NCBI GenBank assembly: GCA_905221605.1
Contig: CAJNDS010001169.1
Span: 1-64,000 of the forward strand
Length of the DNA stretch: 64,000 nucleotides
Origin: Symbiodinium natans
Lineage: Eukaryota; Sar; Dinophyceae; Suessiales; Symbiodiniaceae
Direction of reading: 5' to 3'
The translations under genes and the position numbers were made by a program. The notes under the pieces were generated by a model. The model was not told where the DNA came from. It saw only the letters and a program-made list of their open reading frames with translations, and did no database searches. Shown piece after piece: positions 1 to 10,500 of the stretch (position 1 is the first letter of the stretch; each line of letters begins with the position of its first letter).

Positions 1-75
1 GTGCGGGTGTGCGGGTGTGCGGGTGTGCGGGTGTGCGGGTGTGCGGGTGTGCGGGTGTGCGGGTGTGCGGGTGTG
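1..75. repeat. Octamer tandem array (GTGCGGGT)n
   Basis: About nine near-perfect copies of an 8-bp unit, GTGCGGGT, start at the first base and run into a GT dinucleotide array. The array probably continues outside the window. It is open in several frames only because it is repetitive, and no gene is called. Confidence 0.95.
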
Positions 76-86
76 GGTGCGTGTGT

Positions 87-171
<85 letters not shown>

Positions 172-190
172 TGTGTGTGTGTGTGTGTGT
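76..190. repeat. (GT)n microsatellite
   Basis: Mostly pure GT dinucleotides with a few GGT interruptions, directly following the octamer array. It gives spurious VCVC-type open frames on the plus strand. Confidence 0.97.
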
Positions 191-587
191 CTGTGATTAG
201 TTGGTCTTTCCGGCCCTGGTTTCGGGCACATACTTCGTAAGATTCATGGGATCTAGCTGAATTAAGGACGAGGAAAGGAATTGGCAATATTGAAAAGGAT
301 GCCCTGTTGTGTTTCATGTAGCTGATAAGGGAACCGAAAACCCCGTGCCCGTTGTAGGGTACTGACATCGTAACAGCTACTCAGCCCTAAACCCTAAACC
401 CTGGAAATTCTAGATGCCAGATGCCCAACAGAAACAGGACAGCCCTTTGAAGCCTCTGCAGAAATATGTTCCTCGAGAGGACTCTCTTAAAGCGACCCAA
501 CAAAAGGGAAACAGCAACACATTCCATGGGCCTACCCAACCCGGAACCCGAAACAATAAAGCCCTAAACAACCCCAAAAAAAACAAC
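191..587. other. Non-coding, heptad-bearing stretch
   Basis: Contains a clear C-strand heptad pair near 384-402 (CCCTAAACCCTAAACCCTGG). Open frames are present on both strands but none is convincing. Confidence 0.5.
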
Positions 588-650
588 CCAGGACAGTTGG
601 CAATTTCTTTCAAGTCTGACTCGCCCATCTTATTGACGGCGGCTCCGAGC
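588..650 (-). CDS. Candidate internal exon, unknown protein
   Basis: A 63-nt minus-strand segment reading LGAAVNKMGESDLKEIANCP. The acceptor is AG|G and lies downstream of a C10 tract in the sense direction. The donor is GG|GTTGTT. Third codon positions are mostly G or C. Charged and hydrophobic residues alternate as in a helix. No family is recognised and no neighbouring exon was joined with confidence. Confidence 0.5.
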
Positions 651-1378
651 CTGGGCTTCCACCCCAGAGTTTGGGGCGAAGGGAAAGGGGGGGGGGTGTG
701 AGTGGGCTGTCTCTGTGTGTGCGTGCGGGGTCGTGGTTTTGTCGGGGTGAAGGGCTTAGGCTTAGGGCTCAGGGTCAACAGTTTTGACAGTACAGAAAAG
801 CCTAGCGACCCTGCAGCACAGAAGCAATGTGCAACATCGACATGCTTCACTCCATCACCTACCTAGGAGTGACTCTCTTTGAAACAAAGAAGGCATACAC
901 ATACTTTATTCTGTCAGCACGCGGGCTAGGCTACTCACTCCAGGTCAACTCTAAACCCGAACGCTAGTCATGGTTTGAGTCTAGGATGTGGCCAAGTTCT
1001 CCATGCATTCAGGCTCTCTCTGTCTCTCTCTCTCATAGAGGGGCCGCTGTCTCTTAGAATTTATGTCTCAAGTAGCTTCTACTTTATACCATATATATAT
1101 ATATACATATATATGGACTTCGACTCTACACACACGGACCATGCGGGGATAATGCGCTTGCATGACCCCTTCCCTCTCGAGATGCAGGAGTGGAACCAAA
1201 CCCATCCACCGAAGTTTTCAAAACCTAACACCGAACAAGTCTCGAAGCAAAGGATGCTGCATACCTGCTGATGGAGCTACTGTGGAAGTCATGGTGTGCA
1301 TAATTTCTACAGGAAGCAGCCGGCGCTAGCTGAATTGTCCCGCATTTGGATCTGGACCCCTGGACTCTAGGCCCCAGC
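651..1378. other. Intron/intergenic stretch
   Basis: Holds a G run (about 677-687) that would act as a pyrimidine tract for the minus exon to its left, G-strand heptad-like DNA at 745-775 and an (AT)n tract at 1091-1114. I see no convincing coding segment. Confidence 0.45.
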
Positions 1379-1437
1379 CTGGCAAAATCATCGAGCCGAC
1401 CGAGGTGCCCAGCGGCCGACGATGCGCCCCCGCCCAT
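1379..1437 (-). CDS. Candidate first exon with MGGGASS start
   Basis: On the minus strand an ATG at 1437 opens MGGGASSAAGHLGRLDDFA, then AG followed by GC, which would be a GC-type donor. MGGGASS resembles an N-myristoylation signal (Met-Gly start with small residues). That is a family-level resemblance only. Third positions are GC-rich. Downstream exons were not identified. Confidence 0.4.
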
Positions 1438-2286
1438 GGTGTCCCAAACAGGAAGCCGGGAGCCACGGGTTCTCTGACTTTCACTGAGCTGACGGGTCTG
1501 AACCGCTTTTGAGCCCGACCGCAAGAGAGCCCTGCAAGGATGTGCTGTGTTCCCCTAAACCCTAACCCGTCTGAAGCCCTCAAAGTGTTGTTTTTGATCT
1601 GGAACCTGAAAGCACGTGCGAGAAAGGCTTTGACGGGCTTTAGCCTTTTGGGGCTTTAAAACTCGAGGGTTGAGGGCAGCTTGTCCATGGCAGCTCCGAG
1701 TTTCAGGTCGTGCTAGATGTCTAGAGAAGAAAGAGATCTGCTGAGAGTCACCTATGGCTCTTTGAAAAGGGAAATCACTTCCATTACTTGGTTACATTTC
1801 CCATAGTTGAGAGTACATAGGAGGCTACGCCATGTGCCCTTCAACCCGACACTCCTAAGTTGTTCCTAAGCACGAACTTCCCTCCCTGCCGCCACCAACT
1901 CAATGCTTCGAGCACGCGACACTTTCCTCTACAGAGCTTGGGGTGTAGGTCGTCATCGTGGCACTCCTTCCTATGCACCTAGGGCTTCCAGCCCAAAAGA
2001 AACCTTCACCAAGTGCCGCCCAGGTAAAGCGGTAGCATGGCAGAAGGATTAGCGTGTGAAGGTTTAGGGTTAACAGCTTGAAAGTGTAGGCTCGAGGAAA
2101 TGAAGCATAAGATCTGGATGGAATAGCCTCCAGACATCCGAGGACATCCCGAAAAAGTGCAGACAACGCCGAGTTGGAGGCATGGATGAAAGTGGCACCA
2201 CAAACAGTTGAAAGTGGCACCCACACCGACCAAACCCGCAGTCCCCAAAGCCCTAAAGCCCCAAGCCTGAACCCAAAACCCTCAAC
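1438..2286. other. No firm gene; weak open frames
   Basis: Minus-strand open segments occur around 1900-2050 and 2090-2200 but lack a clear splice context. C-strand heptads lie at 1554-1567 and 2226-2288. Confidence 0.35.
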
Positions 2287-2419
2287 CTTGAAACACAGAA
2301 CCACAGCAGGTGGATTCCAGGGCCGCTGCTCTCCTTCTGAAGCACTTTAATGCGGGCCTGCCAGGCTTCGACCTGGCAAGTCAGCTGAGCATCAAGCAGG
2401 TTACCAGGAGGTTTCAGGT
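2287..2419 (-). CDS. Candidate exon, helical charged protein
   Basis: 133 nt on minus, in phase from acceptor CAG (2420-2422) to donor AG|GTTGAGGG. The central part reads LLDAQLTCQVEAWQARIKVL followed by QKESSG, an amphipathic helix pattern. Heptad DNA flanks it: G-strand on the plus-strand right and C-strand on the left, so the donor itself is heptad-like. Function unknown. The C-terminal part (HLLWFCVSR) is weaker and the donor could lie earlier. Confidence 0.5.
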
Positions 2420-2536
2420 CTGGGCTTTGGGGGGCTGAGGGGTCTGTTGGTAGGAGGGAGGGTTTACGGAGCGCCGTAACCCTATCTACATACATATGTA
2501 TGTGTACTTGATTGATAAATAAATGAACAGATAAAT

Positions 2537-2606
2537 AAAGAATATACACACATACATATATATATATAAAGAATATACACACATATATATATATATATAC
2601 GCACAT
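2537..2606. repeat. AT/AC-rich imperfect tandem repeat
   Basis: Two near copies of a roughly 32-bp unit beginning AAAGAATATACACACATA, each ending in an (AT)n tract. It is a simple-sequence duplication with no coding signal. Confidence 0.85.
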
Positions 2607-2630
2607 ATGTAGATGCACACATCCAAGAAC

Positions 2631-2661
2631 CTTTGCGAATGTTTCTGTCAGGGTAGCCATG
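2631..2661 (-). CDS. Candidate short exon MATLTETFAK
   Basis: A 31-nt minus segment directly after a C-rich tract ending in CCCAG and ended by GTTCTT. It could be an initiating exon (ATG at 2660) or internal. Too short for any functional statement. Confidence 0.3.
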
Positions 2662-3128
2662 CTGGGGGGGGGGCGGGGCGGGGGTACTCGTTCACTGTTT
2701 ACGGAACTCCGCACCTGAAAAACGAAAGGGTACCTTTTGAAGGCCAGCCTGGGTCTGCTGGTCCTTGTCGAGGCAGGCCCGGCCTGGGTTTGGGGTTTAG
2801 GGGGCTTTGGGTTTGGAATGCAGACGTCCGAGGTAACACGAAACATGCTTTCAAAAAATGCGCAGCTGTCCCTCAACCCTACCTACACCCCACAAGCGTT
2901 TGCTTAAGAGTCCCTCTCAAGTTTCAGGGTCCCAGCGTTGACCGATTAATCCAGCACCCCCTAAAACTCAGAAAGGCATGAACAGATCAATAATGTAGTT
3001 CAAGGATTTTTTGCTAACTACTGCGATTCGGGAAGTTCGGGCGTTGAAGCATACAGGCGTATGCTTCCTTCCATGGGCATGTTGGGAACTTGAAGGGGAA
3101 CCCAACACCGAAAACCCTCAACCCTAAC

Positions 3129-3171
3129 TTGAGGCTGCGACAGTTCGTGTGCCAAATGGCATCTTCAGGAA
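3129..3171 (-). CDS. Candidate short exon with heptad donor
   Basis: 43 nt on minus reading FLKMPFGTRTVAAS. A C-rich tract precedes the GAG acceptor, and the donor is GTTAGGGTTGAGGG, a degenerate telomere heptad. Too short to assign. It is useful mainly as an example of heptad DNA abutting an exon. Confidence 0.35.
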
Positions 3172-3216
3172 CTCAAAGTTGGGGCGGCCGGGGGGGGTTC
3201 CATATACAGAGTTCAG

Positions 3217-3300
3217 GGAAGTGCAACGAGCTTCTTCGCACATTGTGCGTCGACCGCTCCGGAGACCCTGAGGACGAAACGATAGAAGATGTCCTCCAAA
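3217..3300 (+). CDS. Candidate exon, acidic segment, GTTTAGG donor
   Basis: 84 nt on plus, reading KCNELLRTLCVDRSGDPEDE then TIEDVLQ, with GC-rich third positions. The acceptor is TTCAG|GG and the donor GTTTAGGGG, the heptad itself. The opposite strand is also open with possible splice sites, so strand is not certain. No family is recognised, though the leucine and acidic pattern suggests a helical domain. Confidence 0.42.
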
Positions 3301-4990
3301 GTTTAGGGGTTTGGGCTTCCACAAACTCATAACCCTTTACACCCAAATCCTACTACCTAGACTCCTAGACCCCAGGTACCCCTTCAAGACTGCATCTGTA
3401 CACCCCCCTTCTTCAGGGAGAGGGGGAAAGGGGGCAAGCCGACACTCAAGCTTAGATATTCGGGGCGTAGATGTAAACACAACACCTGCAGGAAACCAAT
3501 CGCGAAGGCCGGCTAGGGGGAAGTAATGGGTAGGTGAGAATGCATGTCCTGCACCAGGATACCTCAACAGCCTACATCCTGAACTCTCAAGCAATACACA
3601 CACACACACACACTATAAAACCTGACAGTGCCCCGAAGCCCTAAAGCCCAAAGCCCTAAGAAAATAAGGAGTACCACCCTGAAGCCCCCAACCCGACATG
3701 AAAGTTCAGGGCTTCGGGCTTCATGGAAAAACAGCTGAGAGCAAAGGGTCATAGGTTCGAGGCACTCGGGTTTCCAACGAAAAGAAAAAAACGTACAACG
3801 AATGAGGACCCCTTGGACGAAGACCCGAAGTTCGAATAGGAGCCACAATGGGAAATAGCACGCTTAACAGCAACCATAACCGTTTTCATACCCACCAACG
3901 ACCTAGATCCGTCAACTATGCCTGTAACCCGAGCCGCAAAAACCACAACCTTCTCGACTACTTGGAGGTTCATGGTTACAACCGGGAATACAAGTGGGAA
4001 CCTGTAGCTACTGCTTGAGGGAAGTGGGCTTACATAGGGCCTGTGAAACATGCAACGCTTTAGCGGCTTGCGGCTCTAGGGTCATCGGGCTTCGGGTTTG
4101 GATTCTAGCGCTTGTGGTTCAGGGCATGCTAGAGTGAGGAGGAATCGCCTGACTCGGCCATAAGTATGCCCCCCAAAGGCTTGAATCCCTGGAGTGCTGA
4201 ACCCTAAATAATGTAAACACCCCAACCCAAACCGTAAAACGCAGGCTTGGTGTTTAGGTTTAGGGTTTCGGGACCACTACCTACTCAATTGTGGGGTTCC
4301 ACCCCATGCCTTTTGCACGTGACGAGGGGATGTGACCTTCTAAGATTCTCGGGTTCGGGTTGCAATAAGCTGCCACACCTGAGTGGTGGTGGCACCTTAC
4401 GTGCATGAAATCTTTTGCCGCCACGCGGGATGACGCCCAAGACCTTAAACCCTAAACCCTAACGAATTGCACAAAGCCCTGAGCCCTAAACCCCAACCTC
4501 CTCCCCAACCCCCAAACGGACCTGTCAGCATTAAACCCTTGTCCTGAAAAAAGGTGTCCACCTTGTTCCGTGCCCACAGGGGACCTCTGCAGCAATCTTC
4601 GGGCTTTGGGTACGGAAATCTCCCGAAATTAAATTCAGGATCGTGCTATGCCTAGGTGATCTCCCTTGTTTATTCGGGTTTGGGATTATCTGGGCTCCTG
4701 TGCGTCCATGTGCATAGCACGATTCGGGACTCAGTTGTCATCAAGCCTGAAACGCACATAAACATGGGGTCTAAAGCTTCACATGCTGGATCCTAAACCT
4801 TATGCACCCCCTATGCACCCGAACTAAGCCCTAGAGGCCCTACCAACCTTAAACTCTCCGCAAACCCTGCAAACCTTATAAGGCCTACGAAACCTACTGG
4901 AATTGTCGGATAAACCCACTTTTGTCCTGTAAACCCGTCCGGTAAGCCCAATGACCCCCACAAGCCCTTTAAACCCGATAAGCGCAACAG
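3301..4990. other. Mostly heptad background with one small open frame
   Basis: Heptad clusters at 3620-3720, 4070-4110, 4200-4275 and 4440-4510 switch strand several times. A (CA)n tract lies at 3595-3613. Apart from the small frame at 3848-4018 I see nothing I would call a gene. Confidence 0.4.
3848..4018 (+). CDS. Small ORF, 56 aa, hypothetical
   Basis: ATG to TGA on plus. The product is rich in Asn, His, Arg and Tyr (for example NHNLLDYLEVHGYNREYKWE). The minus strand is also open here. It could be a small gene, part of an exon, or chance. No family is recognised. Confidence 0.28.
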   Translation: MGNSTLNSNHNRFHTHQRPRSVNYACNPSRKNHNLLDYLEVHGYNREYKWEPVATA

Positions 4991-5131
4991 AAGCCATTTT
5001 TGAGTCCCGTAACTCTGTAAACCTCAAGTCGAAAGGATGGGCCTCGGTTTTTGAAAAGCGTGAGGAGGCAGCGCTCAACGAAGTCTTTGCCTCACAGGGC
5101 CGTTGCGCACTTGCTACTTCAGGGCTTTTAA
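4991..5131 (+). CDS. Candidate exon, charged helical segment
   Basis: 141 nt on plus from AACAG to donor A|GTTGCGGG, 46 codons. The core reads SKGWASVFEKREEAALNEVF, strongly helical and charged. The left side is C-strand heptad DNA and the right side G-strand. The minus strand is also open but less protein-like. Unknown function. Confidence 0.42.
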
Positions 5132-5456
5132 GTTGCGGGTTACGGGTGTAGGGCTGCGGGCAGAAGACCATGTCTTTCTAACAACCCTGTATCTGAACCT
5201 CTTTGAACCCAAACATTACAGCTAACCCCACCTCGTTTCAGGCTATGAATCATGAATGACTGCTGATCAACTCGTGTTGCTAACTGAGTTATGATGAGTT
5301 CTGGCCCGCGCAAATCTGAATAAGTGTCTTGAGTCCGAGACGAGCGGGGTCGATTGTTGAGACTTCGCTTGCGCCGTTGCTGTATAGTGGCTGCATGGGC
5401 AGTGAAGTATTAAATCGCATATCAGCAGGTTGCTAGTGCTGTTGTTGACTACTCAC

Positions 5457-5705
5457 TGAACATAAATCTGCGCCATCGGGTCTTGATCCACATGTCTGCG
5501 TGTCCTGGTGATTTCACAACAAGAAGGAATTCTCAGGAAGCGGCGCATGCTGATCAAGCTCTCCTCCGCGCAGGGCACAGGGAAGACGAAGGACGACATC
5601 TCCTGAGATGCTGAGATACACAAATGGCGTAACAAGCTAGCTTCTTACGTATGGGACGGAGAACAGCGGCTGAGCATTCAGTTTTGCATGTGAACAGCAT
5701 GCACT
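5457..5705 (-). CDS. Two-exon fragment, unknown protein
   Basis: Minus-strand exons 5705-5649 and 5602-5457 are joined across a 46-nt intron with canonical GTAAGA donor and CAG|G acceptor. The second exon ends at GTGAGT. Joined reading is phase-consistent and GC-rich at third positions: HAKLNAQPLFSVPY, then EMSSFVFPVPCAEESLISMR and further residues. Unlike most of the window this part has consensus donors and no heptads. I do not recognise the family. Confidence 0.5.
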
Positions 5706-6098
5706 CTACCGTCCATGTGAACAGACAGCATGATCTGATGAGCCTTGCCAAGTTTACAAGATTCTGCACAAACGGCCTTTTCGCAGAAATGTGAGCGAAT
5801 GTGCAGTCGTTCGGTGATAGCTATGCTCCAATCCACTTCATCCCTCGAATCGAAGCCTCAGGCTCTAAGGACTCTTATTTGAAGGTTCTTCGGCCCGAAG
5901 GCACAGAATGATTTTCAGCTTCCATGCTTGCGCATAGGGTGTGTAAACACCTAAACATCCCAAAGCCGAAGACTATCACCGGTGCGTACGAGGGCAATCC
6001 AGCCATCCCATGAGCTTAGGGTTCCCTACAGACCCCTATTCAACCCGAAACCCTACACTCTGAATCCCTGCATCGTTCGACTCTTGGGCTTGCCACAG
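5706..6098. other. No firm gene
   Basis: Contains short open segments and C-strand heptads at 6030-6070. A small minus frame beginning MEAENHSVPSGRR (ATG near 5922) is possible but unsupported. Confidence 0.35.
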
Positions 6099-6142
6099 CT
6101 CTTGAAGTATTTGAAGCTGGGAGCTACTTTGAGTCCGAGACG
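6099..6142 (+). CDS. Candidate short exon with GTTTAGGG donor
   Basis: 44 nt on plus reading LEVFEAGSYFESET after acceptor CCACAG. The donor is GTTTAGGG, an intact heptad. C-strand heptads lie to the left and a long G-strand block (6143-6480) to the right. A 14-nt string, TTGAGTCCGAGACG, also occurs near 5330. Confidence 0.38.
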
Positions 6143-6620
6143 GTTTAGGGTCCATTAGGGCTACTTGGAGGCTCGTAGATAGTTATACTTCGTGCCATGA
6201 ATAGGAGAACTTCGCTGGTGATAACCACGTTTTGAGGTTACCCAACTCCCTTGGCCAGCTCATAATCGTGAGAAGCTTCAGGTGATTCTCTTGGGGGACC
6301 TGGGGACGGATTCGGGGCTATAGGCTTTAAAGAGCTTTAAGTCTGGAGTTTCAGGTACGTTTACGGTTTAAGGTTAGGGCCTAGGTTAACATGGTTCTGG
6401 GGATTAGGGCTGCTTTACCTATGGGCATTCGTGCGGCCTTAGATGGGGTTAGTGTTAGGGCTCAGGCTTTTTTTGTTGAGGGTTTTCGGCCCCCAGTAAC
6501 TTAAAAGAGTAAACACAAAAGCCAAAAAGTATCTTTGCTCTTTGTTGTTCAATGACGTCTGTAAACGGGCTCCTAGCCTTAATTGTTCAAAGGGCTAGGG
6601 ATACTACTGGGTCTTGTCTC

Positions 6621-6689
6621 TCAAGTTCTGAAAATCCAGTCCTCCGCTTCGCTTGAGCTTTCGATCTCGTCGACGTCGATCGATGACTC
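6621..6689 (-). CDS. Candidate terminal exon, acidic tail
   Basis: 69 nt on minus from CTCAG|G to a TGA, reading ESSIDVDEIESSSEAEDWIF then RT. Serine and acidic residues dominate and third positions are GC-rich, typical of a disordered acidic C-terminus. The upstream exons are not certain; similar acidic exons lie at 8256-8339 and in gene A. Confidence 0.48.
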   Translation of the reverse strand, partial: ESSIDVDEIESSSEAEDWIFRT

Positions 6690-7115
6690 CTGAGCGAAAA
6701 AAAATTCGAGTTTCGGATTTAACTACGGTTTGCGGACTTTAGGGTTCCGGGGACGCAAAAACCCTTTGAACTTGTTAGAGTCGTGCAACTCGAAACGCCT
6801 AGAACCCAAGCTTTGAAAACCCTCCAAGCCCTAAACCCTTCCAAGCCTAGCAAGCCCCAAAAACAGCTTAGGCAAGACCTCCGCTTCGGAGCTGATCTCG
6901 CCGCCTGCGGTGGGATTGCTTTTTTGGGGGGAGGGGTTGGGCTTTCGAATTCCCCTACTTACACCCTGAACCTAGCCTCTACAGCACCAGGACCGTGGTG
7001 CGCCCCCGGCACCGTAGAACTGCTGTTCAGTTTCTTGAAGTTTTGGGGGGCGCTAAGGGTCGAGGGGTTTATGTGCCTTGGTGGGGTCGGGGGCCTGCGT
7101 GGTGGGACGGGCGAG

Positions 7116-7319
7116 GTCACACCAGCGATGTACTGTACATTCCCTTGGGGCTCCTCCTCCGGACCCCAGAACTTGTCTCGACATCCCGATGAAAACGATT
7201 ACGCCACGAAGCTTGGTCTGCGCTGGGTCACACCCCTTTCCAGTGCACGTGGAGGGGCTCGCTTGAATTTGTATGCGATTAGGGATCCCGTGAGTCACGA
7301 ACAGGGTTGCATGATTTAG
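7116..7319 (+). CDS. Coding-like open segment, strand uncertain
   Basis: Plus frame from AG|GTCACACC to TGA... the frame ends at a stop at 7317-7319, reading for example HPDENDYATKLGLRWVTPLS. The minus strand is open over the same span (KKEAMRKKCPSPSLHNQ and onward). Coding is likely but I cannot choose the strand firmly. Confidence 0.33.
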   Translation, partial: VTPAMYCTFPWGSSSGPQNLSRHPDENDYATKLGLRWVTPLSSARGGARLNLYAIRDPVSHEQGCMI

Positions 7320-7567
7320 GGGGTCCTGGTTATGGAGGCTCGGACTCGGGCATTTCTTTCTCATGGCTTCTTTCTTCATCGAGTATGGTCTATATACGGC
7401 CTGGGGTTTAAGAATTGAGGGCTGAATGGCTCGGGACGCATACCTTGACGTTGAGACGTCTGTTCAGTTTTAGGGTTGTGTGTTACGTAGGATTGTAATA
7501 TTGAGGGCTCAAGGGTGGAAAGGGCTGGATTGTAGGGAAGTACTGCAACATGTGCTCAGTGTGCTGA

Positions 7568-7638
7568 ATGCTGTCTTTTTCCGGGTACCATCAGTATAAG
7601 AAGCCATATGTGAACAGGGACTCCCAAAGGGGCTCTAC
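7568..7638 (+). CDS. Candidate first exon MLSFSGYHQYKK
   Basis: 71 nt from ATG to donor GTGAGA, reading MLSFSGYHQYKKPYVNRDSQ. A phase-compatible continuation starts at about 7745 after TTTCAG (LQQARVAEMGSAGLLN). Unknown protein. Confidence 0.35.
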
Positions 7639-7967
7639 GTGAGAGAGCTGACCGCGCATCTCCCTAAAAACTCTGCACCCTCAATCTCATTAACAACTTT
7701 TTTGGGAAGCAAAGCCCGATCACTGGGCTTGAGTGATTTCAGCTTGCAACAAGCAAGAGTTGCTGAAATGGGATCGGCAGGGCTCCTGAACTCTAAACCC
7801 CAGCCCTATACCTAAACAACCTGCAAACCCTAAGCCCTGCAGCCGAAGCCCCCTATCTGCTCCTTATAATAACTGAATAACTGGACCCTATATACGTAGT
7901 GCTATCTCTCATGGTCATTAATCAAAGCGAGGGGAGGGGCGAACTAAATGTGTACAGAGGTTTATAC

Positions 7968-8011
7968 CTGTTTCTGCGACGATTCTCATTTAGGAGGTGA
8001 GGTTTACCCAT
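7968..8011 (-). CDS. Candidate first exon, basic start
   Basis: 44 nt on minus from ATG to AG|GTATAA, reading MGKPHLLNENRRRNR. It could begin a gene running to lower coordinates. A phase-compatible next segment starts at 7389, but that stretch overlaps the plus frame at 7116-7319. Confidence 0.32.
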
Positions 8012-8100
8012 TTTACACAGACTTCCAAAAACAAGTCGGGTTGAGGGCTTAGGGATCTGGTGAAATCTTTCCCTAACTCATGGAGAAACCTCAATATCAG

Positions 8101-8172
8101 TTCTTTGGGCTTGATTGGTTGGACGCGGGTCCCAACCATCTTTATTTGTCCAGTTTCCTAGAGGAATCAACA
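8101..8172 (+). CDS. Coding-like segment FFGLDWLDAG
   Basis: 72 nt on plus after acceptor AATATCAG, reading FFGLDWLDAGPNHLYLSSFL then EEST, ended by GTTGTTC. The minus strand is open too. No family recognised. Confidence 0.3.
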
Positions 8173-8255
8173 GTTGTTCTTCGGGTTTCGGGTAATCCTA
8201 AACCCCGATCCCTGAAGCCTGGCCTCTGAAAGAGGAGGCTTCCTCAACTCCTGAC

Positions 8256-8339
8256 CCTCAGAGCTCTTTGAAAGCCCTTGAGCATGCTTGAGCCTTCGGC
8301 ATCGCTGTCGAGATCTATGCATTTCGCCTCCGGGCAGAT
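8256..8339 (-). CDS. Candidate exon, acidic segment
   Basis: 84 nt, phase 0 to 0, on minus between CCCCAG and AGG|GTCAGG. Reads ICPEAKCIDLDSDAEGSSML then KGFQRALR, with GC-rich third positions. It lies downstream of gene A's stop, so it belongs to another minus-strand gene. A plus-strand frame overlaps it. Confidence 0.45.
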
Positions 8340-8476
8340 CTGGGGGTGCAAGGTCTAGAGACTGGGTGAGGCATGTGCAACGAACACCCTGCACCGAAAG
8401 GAGAACGGAAAAGAGCAACAGGGCCTAGGGGGATTTCCGGCCTAACTCTCAAGCGCTTAGGGTGTGGGCACACGAC

Positions 8477-8585
8477 CGCCATTTCTTGGAGCCAGGAGAC
8501 GGCGTATGCGCGGCGGTGGGTTCAAAAGCAGGGTCCCCGTACAAGTGTCTGGGAGAATGGAATTCCGATTGCTCGGCCGTAAACC
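8477..8585 (-). CDS. Candidate exon, unknown protein
   Basis: 109 nt on minus from CAG|G to CG|GTCGTG, reading FTAEQSEFHSPRHLYGDPAF and onward to PGSKKW. Its end phase does not fit the exon at 8256-8339 directly, so an intermediate exon or other site is needed. A plus frame overlaps. Confidence 0.4.
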
Positions 8586-8651
8586 CTGGACTCGATAAAG
8601 GGCAACGCCTGTTCATGCCGGACGATTGAGTTTAGGACCACACCGACAAAG

Positions 8652-10441
8652 TTAAAAGTGCTGCGGGCCCGCCTTGGACTTGGGTTCCTTCTGCTCCTGT
8701 CAGCTCAGGCGGGGGGCCTATGAGCATTTTGGCCCTTTAGCCCTTTTGCTTTCAACACACCTTTGGGCATTGGCCGTAGGGGGCAAACACACTTCATGTC
8801 AGTCCCCATACAGGCGTCTCAGGTGAGTGACCGAACTAGAGCCAAGAGCACTTCTTGGTTCCATGTCTCCTTGGCATTTCGGGATACCCTCAAACCATGA
8901 ATGCGGGGCCTGAGTCACTGAGGGCCGTTTGCTGAGGTGTCTGTTACAACGGCAACCAGAAGCGGACTACACTTCTCACAGCTGGCCAGGTACCCTGTCC
9001 TCATCCGACATCTCTTCGTCGTCGCTGCCTTCTTGCGAGCAACAGAGCACACAAAGAAAGGAAAGCAAAACGTAAACTGTGGCATGGTTCAAGGTGCCTC
9101 AGGTTCTTGGTGTTCTGGGCTTTGGGTACCCATGGTGTGTAGGGTATTCCGCTGCTCTTGGCTTTCCCGAATCCCTAGTCCCTATTCCCTATCCCTCCGA
9201 GGCGTATGGACTAGGGACGAGAGTTTACAGTGTCTCGGGATAGAGATGCAAACCCGTCTATAGTAGATACTTGGACCCAAAGAAACTATTGAGTTAACTT
9301 TTTGTGGCCCGAGTATTACCGATATCATCAGGTGAACCCTTTATGTAAGAGGGCTTGAACTGACTCGAGGCCACAGCATTCTTCTTCCTCCGACGTCTCG
9401 TCGTCATCGTCGGCAGCGATGCCTCCCCCAAAAAAGTCCTGCATACAGGGGGAGAGGGGGGGGGGGGGGGCGTTTCCCTTTTGGTGGAAGGGGCTCCAAA
9501 CCTCGACTCTGGGTCCCTACCCAATCGTCTGCGCAAAATATCTAAACTCCGGATTAACGAAGCCCGGGTCGTCCCTTCGATTGGACTTTTGGCTCGTGGC
9601 AAGCACATCAAGATGAAATAGTGCCTCGCGAACACTTGGTCTGAGCATTTTTGAGACTTGCAGATGAGCGAACCGGTGAACTTGTGAAGCCCATCTGAAC
9701 TTCGCCCGAAACCCCCAAACCTCTCGAGTACCCAAGTCCTAAAGCCCTTAAACCCCTAAACCTCAGAATGCCAAATTCCACATTCCCCAAGCCGTAAACC
9801 CCACTCAGCCTCGTGGTCGCTTCCATCCTCCTGCCTGACCGAGCTGTGTGTGAAGGTAGAGGGGCCTTTTCCCGACAGGTTCCACGGATCAGAAACACCG
9901 AAACCCTAAACCCTTAAACCCTGGTTTAAACCCTATACCCCACACTACAAACCTCTCAACCCCAACCGCCTAAGTCTCAGTGACAGGGTTTCCATGCAGC
10001 TGAGCCCAAGTAGCAGGTCCTTTCTTAGGCGGGTTCAGGCTTTCGGAAAATGAACGAGGGTTCTCCCTGACAAGGTTTATACGTCTGCGAAGCTGTAGCT
10101 ATAAACGAATTCTGACCAAAGTGTTCTTGCAGAGCTGCGTGTGAGAAGAGTGAGACATGCATAGTTACCTAACATATGTACCAACACGACACAACCCGGA
10201 ACCTGCCCCTATTTGTCTCGTCCCCCCAAAAAAACACAAATCCCTAAAGGATGCTCGGCTCAACGCTGCCTTCAAAATCATCCCGAGCCTAGTCTTCTGT
10301 AGGTGAGTTTTTTTGCAAGCCACCTACAAGATTTTTAGATAGGCCTGAGCCCTCAACCCTAAACCCCAATGCACATAAGATCCGGGCTTGGGAGCCACAG
10401 GCGGGTGCTTGCCGTTCGACCTCGAGTGCAATTTCGGGCAT
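8652..10441 (-). CDS. Gene A: nine-exon model, 179 aa, acidic C-terminus
   Basis: Minus-strand model. Exons (descending): 10441-10358, 10296-10238, 10134-10083, 10023-9985, 9830-9800, 9656-9559, 9438-9338, 9024-8994, 8696-8652. All junction phases agree and the total is 540 nt with ATG and TAA. The N-terminal part reads MPEIALEVERQAPACGSQAR. The middle has VSKMLRPSVREALFHLDVLA. The tail is acidic: GGGIAADDDDETSEEEE, then DDEEMSDEDR, and ends EQKEPKSKAGPQHF. The acceptor of exon 7 follows a long C/T tract. The exon 6 end is ambiguous; a GC donor farther on would add about eight residues. No domain is recognised. Acidic tails of this sort are common in nucleolar and chromatin proteins, which is only a hint. 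Confidence 0.45.
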
Positions 10442-10500
10442 TTTTTGGGGTTTAGGGCTTACAAGGTTCAGGACTTGGAAGACTTGGATTTAGGGCCCAG

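Noticed and set aside
1-240. Plus ORFs rich in Val and Cys at the window start
   Set aside because: They are translations of the GTGCGGGT and GT repeats.
384-402. True telomere or chromosome end
   Set aside because: Only two or three heptad copies occur; heptads are equally common deep inside the window.
5330-6143. Duplicated exon suggested by TTGAGTCCGAGACG at two sites
   Set aside because: Only 14 nt match and the flanks differ, so chance is possible.
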